Assembly: GCF_963676685.1 (NCBI RefSeq)
Contig: NC_092355.1
Location: 63,957,613 to 64,021,612 of the forward strand
Length of the DNA stretch: 64,000 nucleotides
Source of the DNA: Mytilus edulis
Taxonomy: Eukaryota > Mollusca > Bivalvia > Mytilida > Mytilidae
Direction of reading: 5' to 3'
In this document: piece after piece, positions 56,701-64,000 of the stretch
Position numbering within the stretch: the first letter of the stretch is position 1
Layout: each line of letters starts with the position of its first letter
Program-made: the position numbers and the translations under genes
Notes under the pieces: generated by a model
Database searches by the model: none
What the model saw: the letters and a program-made list of their open reading frames with translations, nothing else
What the model was told of the DNA's origin: nothing

Positions 56701-59700
56701 GATTAAGCAAAGTCTATGATTGTCTTAAAGATATCACAGTTATATTACTTATCATGACACGTTCAAATTAAATGACACTAAAATAATTTGAAAATACTAA
56801 AACCAATTAGACGAACTATATGTCGCCAATAACACTCATAATCAGTGGCTGTCAAACTAGGTATTATCGTCTTTTACAAAGTGTTTAAGGATGTACTTAG
56901 GTGAAATTTAAAAAAATTAAGAAATTAAAATTGATACTACATGTTGAATGAGCATCAGCTATTGAACAAAATAAGCTAAAAATATTGATAGGTCATGGAG
57001 CTCCTTTTCGAGTTATTTGAGTTTTAAAATTGGCGGGAAAAGGCTGACTCGGACTTTTACCTTACATTTGCATTGGTATTATTTGGGTCTCAAATCGAAA
57101 GAACAAAAATTAAGAATCTGCCTAAATTTTGGAAAATGGCCTTTTATGAGCTATTGAAGTCATTTATGAATAGAAAAATAGGTGTTATGGGGCAAAATAT
57201 CTAACCCTGTATTGACGGAAAAAACCCAAAGAGTTCGAACATCTGACACCAATTTCCAAAACCTCACCTAAGTACATCCTTAATGTGTAACTTTTGAAAC
57301 ATTTGTAAGAGATTGATCAGGTAACCTAAGCAAATGTATTCAAATGAACTTTTGACGTATATATAACCGGAAAACATGATACGGATTATATCACTAAATG
57401 AAAACTGATAAGATATTTTTAAGAATTAGTGTTATTAAACCAAAAAGTTGTTGTGTTTAATCTCGTAGCAATACTAGCTGAACTCTTTGCCATATCGGAT
57501 TTATTTCTCTTTTAACTATTTGTCTTGTCTTAGCTCTTACTGTTTTTCTGAAATGCTTGTGATGATCGTTTGAATTAAAACCAAACAATGCAATTCCGTG
57601 TTTTATGGGTAATTTTATTTGAGTTTGAAATAATGATACGTATGTGTAAGTCATTAACAATAAGTCGTTGAAAACTAGAATCTATTAAATGAAGTTCTTA
57701 AGACAAAAAACTAAGGTCAATGTCACAAATTATGGTTTTGTTTTCAAAGTTATGACTTAATGTAGTAACTATGCATTTCAACCTAATCACTATAATAGTA
57801 ACTGTTCTCTCCTTTAACAGTAAATTTTTGATCATGGTAGGAAAAAGCATAGAGTCTTTGTTGTTATTTATACCCTTTGTAGGATATTTGTCTCGGGCAT
57901 GTTTTGTGGAATATTTTCGGATGTATCTATGTTGCTTAATAGGAGAAGAAATGATAACGAATGTGAAGTAATCATTGGAAAGGTAAATATAATCTAGCTT
58001 CCTTTAAAATGAAGGTATTTACTTTAGTGTCTCCCCGTTTTGGTCTTTCATTATTTGAATTTATGATAAAAGTTGAAAATTGAAAAAAAATAGAAACAAC
58101 AGAAAACAATACACAGTTTGTTATAACAACATATTTTCCTAAAGTTATTAACTTTGAAGCTTAGTAATAATTATATAATCATTCATGCATATGATGGGCT
58201 GTCAGCAATCGTTTGGCATTGCAAAATAAAATTTTACTCTTCAGCAATAGCAACAGTCATGACTGCACTTGCGCTCAGTTACAACTGAAATACCATGGAA
58301 TGAAAAAAAAACCACACAAGCTTTATTCAACTTGTAAATTTATAATTGTAACAAATGTAACAAATGTAGTTTATAATCATCAGAATCATAAAGTTCTTAT
58401 TTTTGTGAAGGATTTTCAAAGCGTAGATTATGTTCATTTGAAGGTTTTGTATACGCACTTTATACAAACTGACTTTCATTGAATGCTAGAACACCTTTAA
58501 ATGTACCAAAAAAGACCATTCAAATCTTAATGGGAGATTAGGAGCTAGTCCAATTTTCGAAAATTGTCTTCATCTATTAGATCAGTAAATTAACTTAATA
58601 TTAAAGCTAGATATTCGAGTCTTTGACTATTTATAAATGATGATTTAGATTATAACATGTCTTTTAATGGATTTTTTGTTTTTTGACTTCCATAACAGAC
58701 CAGCCAGATAGATACATCATCTGCTATGATTTACGCATGCGCTACGTTGTGGCATGAAAATATAAACGAAATGGAGCAATTAATGATATCTATATTTAGG
58801 TAGCTATTAATAATGTCACAGTGTTAGATCTTCAAATACCAATATTTTCGTCTTTTACGTATTTTATCGAGTCTATCTTATTCAACAAAGAATCATTTTT
58901 ACTTAATGTCGCTTCTGTTTTATGATTTCTTCTGCGTTTTATTTGTTCCATTGATATAACTTTCTGATTATATGAAGTCTGATTAACTCATTGAAACAAT
59001 TACCGAGGGTTTATGATGGCAGAGCATATACAACACTTATTGATCATATAGTTTGCCGAACCTAAAACACAGAGGAAAAGCATTTATGCTTATTATTCAT
59101 ACATCAATCATAGAGAGTCAGTAACAGAAAAAATATATTTACACAAAAGCTGTTTCAAATGATGTGGAATCAATATTGAAGAAACTTCAGTAGTAGTCTA
59201 ATTTTTATTTATCAGGAAGTGTGCGATTCCGGATTGTTACAAAATGAAGTTATGTGCATTTAAATAGTGGGTAATGTATGCATAATCGAAGATGCTTTCC
59301 TGGTAGACACGAATTACCTTGCTTTCTTTAATAATTTTGGCGATTATCAGACTTGTTTTATATTACCAAGATTATTCTCAATCGTGTTATTAGACTAAAA
59401 GATCGGTCAACTACTAAATAAGTTGCTATATGAAATGTTCTCCGAAATTCAACAGTCCAATATGTCTAAATACTTGAAATAACCCATTACAAAATAGTTG
59501 AATGACGGAATCTTGGACTGCTGTTATATGTTGAATAAAATTGATTCGACATATGTTCTTCTACTTAACAAAATGGTCAAAATACAAGAACAAACAAAAC
59601 AACAAGAAAATTTTTCAGTGGGTAGATCGGATCGTTTATTTGTGTTTTTAGGATCGAATTTTAAAAAGACATGACAAACTAAAGAAAAACATATCCATTT

Positions 59701-62700
59701 CAAATCAGGGTATACTAAAAAGCCCTGGATGGATTGAATATTCTGTCTTATGTGATCACCCAGTTGTGTTGACCATAAAAAGTATATATCCAGAAACACA
59801 TTTATTAGACAAAAAATAATACAGATAGTTACTCTTCAGATTTGATTGGAGAATGATATATACATGCTATAATTTAACTCAGAGTATTTGCCTTTTACTA
59901 TTTTGTAGAATGGATCGCTCGCACTATGTAGAGAGTCGATTCCAGAATAATTTGACAAATGGGCATCCGGAAAACCAAATGTATGAATTCGACTTTGAAG
60001 GCATGTATTTACTTTATTTGTTCGTGCATTTTGTTTATAGAATTAAATGCGAACGATTTTGATACATATGATTTCCAGGTTGAAGATAAATCCATCCTAT
60101 TCAAGTTAAGGTTAGGTTGAGTTGTACAGGGTTGCTGTCGAATGAGGATTTATAGGTATTATGCAATGCATTCTTTTAACTGGAATAATTACGTATAGAA
60201 AATAGAGGACACAATTGTCTACCAGCAGATTGTATCCGTTTCTATTCTGTGGCTTTTTTAAAGTGATGGATAATTCATTTCACCTTTTTCCAGTACCTAA
60301 ATCAAATAAAATGCTGGGGTATTTTTAACTGAATCTGAAACATTCAAAAGAAAATAAGAAGTAATGCAGAACCACATTAAGAAAAGGTTATATTATGTTA
60401 TTTTCTATTTGCAGTACATTTGTTCTTCGATGACGCTATCGATCGATTAGAAGGTTCGACCTTATTTGTCAATCAATATGTTTCAACTTTATTTAAATCC
60501 ATTACTGCAGCAGGAAAGTAAACAAATTATTAAGATAGTTTTTCAATTACGATTTCAAATATTACTATAGCAAAAAAAAACTCACTATATGTTGTTATAT
60601 TTAGTCCGTTTCTATGAATGTTGGCATTTTCCTTTGTTGTTGTGCAGTGTTTCTGTTGTTTCAGTTTTTGACTAATGAAAAACAATTCAAACAAGAACAT
60701 CAACGGTATAATCAATATATAAAATCAAGAAAAACAAATGATCCACATCAGCAAACGACGACCACTTGACAACAGGTTCCAGACTTAGAAAATAACGCTC
60801 ACGACAAAAGAGTTATTTCAAATTTCTGTATCGTGAACTTTTCATTACATTATATGGTCATTTTTTTAAATTTCCTGTTACAAAACTTTTAATTTTTCGA
60901 AAAACTTAAGATGTTCTTATCAAGGAATATATTACCTTAGCCGTATTTGGCATACAGTTTTGGACTGTTGAGTCCTCAGTACTATTAGCATGATTAGCAA
61001 CATTCAGTAGTGCATGTATACGACGTATATATGTATATCTTCCAATTGATACAATACTCCAGGAGTTGTATTCTCTATAATTATTTCCTCGATAGAGGGT
61101 TGTTGCTCACAGGGAAGCTATTAATCAAGGAATTCAAATAGTGAAGTTGATGTCATTCCTTTCCAAAAATTTATGGACGCCATCACGAGTTAGATTAAAC
61201 ATATTTTATTATTACATTGAAGTTAAGGTAGCACAATACAAAGATTTTATAACTCCAACTCCCAAGTTTTAAAATGCTGTAACTTTTTTAATAATGCTTG
61301 AAAATTTATAAAAGTGGTAGTTTTGGATAACTAACAGATTACTCTTTCAAATAAATGCAATTGTTAGTATTATGCAACAATTATGTAACCAATTATAATG
61401 TTAACTGTGTCTAAAATATTTTTCACCAACTTTCCACTTTCAAATGAAATTAGCTTCTGCATATGTATCCCTATAGGGTTGATTTTATTAAAGGTTGTTC
61501 CTATAGCCATTATCTACAAAAGGGTGTCTCGGATTTCAGATAGAATGTATAGAACAAATTTTACACCTAATTAAACATTATCTTCTTTTATGTGGTTAGG
61601 ATGTTTACACTAATTATAGATTTATGAGAGAATGGAATACAATAGAGACAATCTGAGACACTCTTTTGAAGCCCATGATGTGTTGATTAAGATTTCGTTA
61701 AAATTTTCTGTATAGTTAAAGAGATGATAGAGCTAAATTCATTCATGTGAACTTACCCAGATTTTGCCACTAATTACATAATAATTGTATAATAAAAATA
61801 TTGCATTCATTTAAAAGATTGGTCTTTTATCTATATATATATATCCATATTTTATTATTTTCTATGCATTCATAAGAAAGTTACACCATTTCAAAGGTTA
61901 GTGATTGGAAGTAAAAACAGCTTTGTATTGTGCTACCTTAAATAATGTACAACGTTAACATTTGGCATTTACATATTAAAATAATGGAATAATGAATGGT
62001 ATACGGAATGAAGCTGATCGCGTATATTAACCCATTTCCTAATTCAAATAGAAACATTTCATATTGTAATACTCATGCAGTAGGATGTATAAAACTAAAC
62101 AATTGTATACAAGGTTAAATACAAACAAAACATATATACAAAAAAGTTGTGAACACAAATAAACACTAAAAGGATCAGCACATGTTATTTTATGTTTACA
62201 ACGGCGTTAATGAGAATATTTAATATGTGCATTATTTGATTTCAAATATTAAGCGGTTCTCAATGTTTCTGCGATAGATAAATTTAGAAAACCTTCAGAT
62301 GCAAGAACTTTAGCATGTGTTATTTTTTAAATACCTTGTCGCCAAAAGATTAAAATGAAAATACAAGTTTTATTACAAACAGGTTTCTATTTAAAACAAA
62401 ACAGAGGACTAACGTGACAAAACCTAGGCTGTCAGTCCGACTGTGTCACCCATTTGATGAATACATCACAAACAAATAAAAAAATGAACAGTTACAGATA
62501 AGACAGGTTCAAAACTACTTTCATACTAAATCGAATAATCAAATTGTATAATGACGTTACAAAATTAATATGGCTTGAAGAAGAAAAAATAGTACTTCGA
62601 ATTTCGAGTTTAGACTGGGTTAAAAGCGTGTTATATAAGGTCATACACAACTATTAACTGGTAATTTTTAATTCCGGTTTTCCTTTTTTATGTTGGAAAG

Positions 62701-63120
62701 AGATATAAATGCATTGATCGATTTAATGATACAGTGAAATATGCTACTTAATTTAGTAAATAAAAAGAATGTATCGTTTCCAAGACTTCTTTATGGAATG
62801 TATGATCTTTATATCCTGTAATATCTATTTAGTAGGATTAAGTAGGGTTAATCAAACTTATACAATGTTTGTTTGTAGTACATGTATTCCAACGTTTAAG
62901 ATAAACACATTAAATGAACCCTGTATTTACTTCTTAATATTATTGTTCTATGATTATATTTTGAAGATATTTATATTCTGCGGAATTCGAAATAAGGCAT
63001 CATCAATGCTTTATTACTCCATATGGTGGAAAAATTGTTTGGGTTTTGCCGGGAAAAACACAGCTTATCCTTCACCTGAAAGACAGTAAGAAAATTCGGA
63101 AGAAAAAACGTTGGAGTCAG
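50727..63120 (+). CDS. Chitin synthase, N-terminal and pre-catalytic part (partial at 3')
   Basis: Eight coding exons: 50727-50890, 51766-52213, 53826-54799, 57841-57982, 58699-58799, 59909-60000, 60415-60517, 62967-63120 (726 codons); every join keeps phase. Chitin synthase (GT2) makes chitin from UDP-GlcNAc at the plasma membrane. The N-terminus (about 65 residues) is Ser/Thr/Asn-rich. Then come about nine TM segments, with RYWENF and an LNRRR motif. Next are family signatures: YACATLWHENINEMEQL (exon 5), YEFDFE (exon 6), HLFFDDAI (exon 7), and ITPYGGKIVWVLPGKTQ followed by KKKRWSQ (exon 8). The catalytic EDR and QRRRW boxes must lie beyond the right edge. Intron 6 starts with GC (60001), an apparent GC-AG intron. 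There is no myosin head, which some mollusc chitin synthases have. The sequence is divergent, suggesting one member of an expanded family. Confidence 0.88.
51313..51757 (+). repeat. Minisatellite, 19-bp unit, about 23 copies, in chitin synthase intron 1
   Basis: The unit ttgttgatatacaattatc repeats with few changes and runs to within 10 bases of the exon 2 acceptor (51765), replacing much of the normal polypyrimidine tract. Confidence 0.95.
52440..53080 (-). repeat. Composite of hammerhead-tail repeat and a dispersed repeat, intron 2
   Basis: 52491-52538 carries a hammerhead remnant on the plus strand: tagacgaaacgcgcg and ggcgta are intact, but the 5' core is scrambled (GTGGTAGCTC). 52560-53000 is an antisense copy of the family at 30960-31420 (gattgccaatgagacaact, tcgacaatgagcaaaaccc, gacaaccactgaattacagg). 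Confidence 0.65.
55654..56309. mobile_element. Deleted Tc1/mariner-like element with transposase remnant
   Basis: Inverted ends: CTGAACCGCAAAAGAAACGT at 55654-55673 and its exact inverse at 56290-56309. Both are set in TA-rich flanks (attatat on each side), consistent with TA targeting. Inside, 55948-56090 (plus) translates as PMPRLNPLQTEQAI, stop, RLNSWQRPQVVANAF, NVRTIERLRER: the N-terminal helix-turn-helix of a Tc1-like transposase with an in-frame stop. The DDE part is missing. Intron 3 of chitin synthase. Confidence 0.8.
56885..57283. mobile_element. MITE with TTAA target duplication
   Basis: TTAA at each end; inner termini GGATGTACTTAGGTGA and the exact inverse TCACCTAAGTACATCC. 399 bp including both TTAA copies, with no ORF. 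TTAA duplications are typical of piggyBac and some Kolobok-type elements. Intron 3 of chitin synthase. Confidence 0.85.
60890..61200 (+). repeat. Penelope tail and RT 3'-end relic
   Basis: 60945-61010 has gccgtatttggca and ttttggactgttgagtcctca blocks like the tail at 37340-37380. 61085-61195 has gagggttgttgctcacaggg, gtgaagttgatgtca and atggacgccatcacgagtt, matching the RT end at 45700-45790. The frame is broken. Intron 7 of chitin synthase. Confidence 0.6.
61223..61941. mobile_element. MITE with TTAA target duplication, 719 bp
   Basis: TTAA at both ends; inner 17-bp termini GGTAGCACAATACAAAG and exact inverse CTTTGTATTGTGCTACC. No ORF. It shares target preference but not terminus sequence with 56885-57283. 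It lies 28 bases after the Penelope relic. Confidence 0.85.
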
Positions 63121-64000
63121 GTATAAATGTTCTATTTACACATATTCAAATATTGAATTCGTTAATATAAATATATACGGTTTTTGATAGTTATTAAACA
63201 ATGAACATTTTTTTGGAAAAATAATAAAATACATATTACAAATATTAGAATTTTATTAGAATTTGAAAACAAGTGAATGTCGGAATCATGTTTTCCTACA
63301 TTTATTTCTTTATCATGTTTATGTTTGCAAAGCAGTTTTAAAAAAAGAGATGAACGATTTCAATAGGATATTAAAAAAAGCAATTATAATAGCCGAAGGT
63401 TGAAATGTTCCATGTTCTTGTAAACATATATACATGTACAGACTTATATATGCCTTCATGAACTTATGATGGATAACAAATTAACAAGTCTAATGACATA
63501 CGTACCAACCACAAATCCTAGAATGATGGAAAAAATAGTTGCGTTAGTGTAAAACATATTCATAGTAACAAATGCTTTATACATATTCGTTTCCAGTCAG
63601 ATACAGGTCATCGGTGGACTGATATTGTATATAACACGTTTAAAAAAGTTGAAATCGAATCATCACGTACAACTTATTGACCATGTATAAACCATAGTAT
63701 TTCTCAGTTGTAGCGTCTATCCAGTGGTGTGACAGACAATGCTTGGTCCTGTTGTGCTGTATTTATATGCCACCCTAGATTTTTTTACGTGTGCGTTTTA
63801 ATTACTAAGTATGTGGTCAGTCAGCACTTTTGTGTTGACATGAATATCGATTATTTGGTATTTTTATAAATTAAATGTTTCCAATCGTATGAATTATTCT
63901 AAATATTAAGGATTTTCATATCCCAAGCATAGAAAACCTGAGCCGTATTTAGCGCACCGTTTTGGATTTGAGGATCATCAATGCTCTTTAGCTTTATTCT
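63121..64000. other. Intron 8 of chitin synthase with Penelope-tail repeat at the edge
   Basis: The next expected exon (starting with the VMYMYY-type block of chitin synthases) is not visible here. From about 63780 a Penelope-tail repeat begins (cgtatgaattattctaaata, cctgagccgtatttagcgca) and runs off the window, before its expected hammerhead. Confidence 0.6.

Noticed and set aside
62769-63089. 106-residue plus-strand ORF
   Set aside because: It overlaps chitin synthase exon 8 in another frame; only the frame with TPYGGKIVWVLPG joins exon 7 in phase.

Overview
This window is AT-rich animal DNA, and it reads as a bivalve mollusc, most likely a mussel (Mytilidae). That is an inference. It rests on a chitin synthase with many TM segments in short exons, a vitelline-membrane-outer-layer (VMO-I) gene split by GT-AG introns, very abundant Penelope-type reverse transcriptase relics with hammerhead-ribozyme tails, and dispersed repeats whose sequences I recognise as typical of mussels. 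No bacterial-style operons or CRISPR arrays are present.

Host genes. (1) Positions 660-978, minus strand: first coding exon of a secreted cysteine-rich protein whose other exons lie beyond the left edge. (2) 16263-22193, minus: a complete four-exon paralogue that joins the same N-terminal cysteine-rich domain to a three-repeat VMO-I domain. The two form a tandem duplicate pair. (3) 50727-63120 and beyond, plus: the first eight coding exons of a chitin synthase, ending before the catalytic glycosyltransferase motifs. All exon joins of (2) and (3) were made by hand from splice consensus and reading phase, and they agree.

Mobile DNA dominates the rest. 2107-8281 is a PIF/Harbinger transposon with inverted termini, a 3-bp target duplication and two decayed genes (DDE transposase and Myb-like protein). 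33360-44046 (minus) is a tyrosine-recombinase retrotransposon (DIRS/Ngaro/PAT-like) with the diagnostic A1 ... B1-A2 ... B2 split direct repeats. It encodes a spliced first ORF, an ALOG-like plus tyrosine recombinase ORF, a zinc-knuckle Gag, and an RT-RNase H-SGNH hydrolase protein. A Penelope-like element (about 34650-37990, plus) with an intact RT ORF sits inside it. 48034-49470 is a second, 5'-truncated Penelope copy. Further Penelope 3' relics lie at 12740-13430, 27395-27905, 45690-46320 and 61080-61200. One of them has been interrupted by a repeat carrying a hammerhead ribozyme with a complete canonical core (45945-45988).

Non-coding structure. A roughly 61-bp minisatellite of about 60 copies (22930-26675) lies just upstream of the VMO-like gene. 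A 19-bp minisatellite fills the end of chitin synthase intron 1. Several palindromic or inverted-repeat elements (18691-18900, 20741-21310) and two TTAA-flanked MITEs (56885-57283, 61223-61941) are also present. The stretches 8285-16110, 26676-33359, 44047-47950 and 49471-50726 hold repeats but no gene that I can support.
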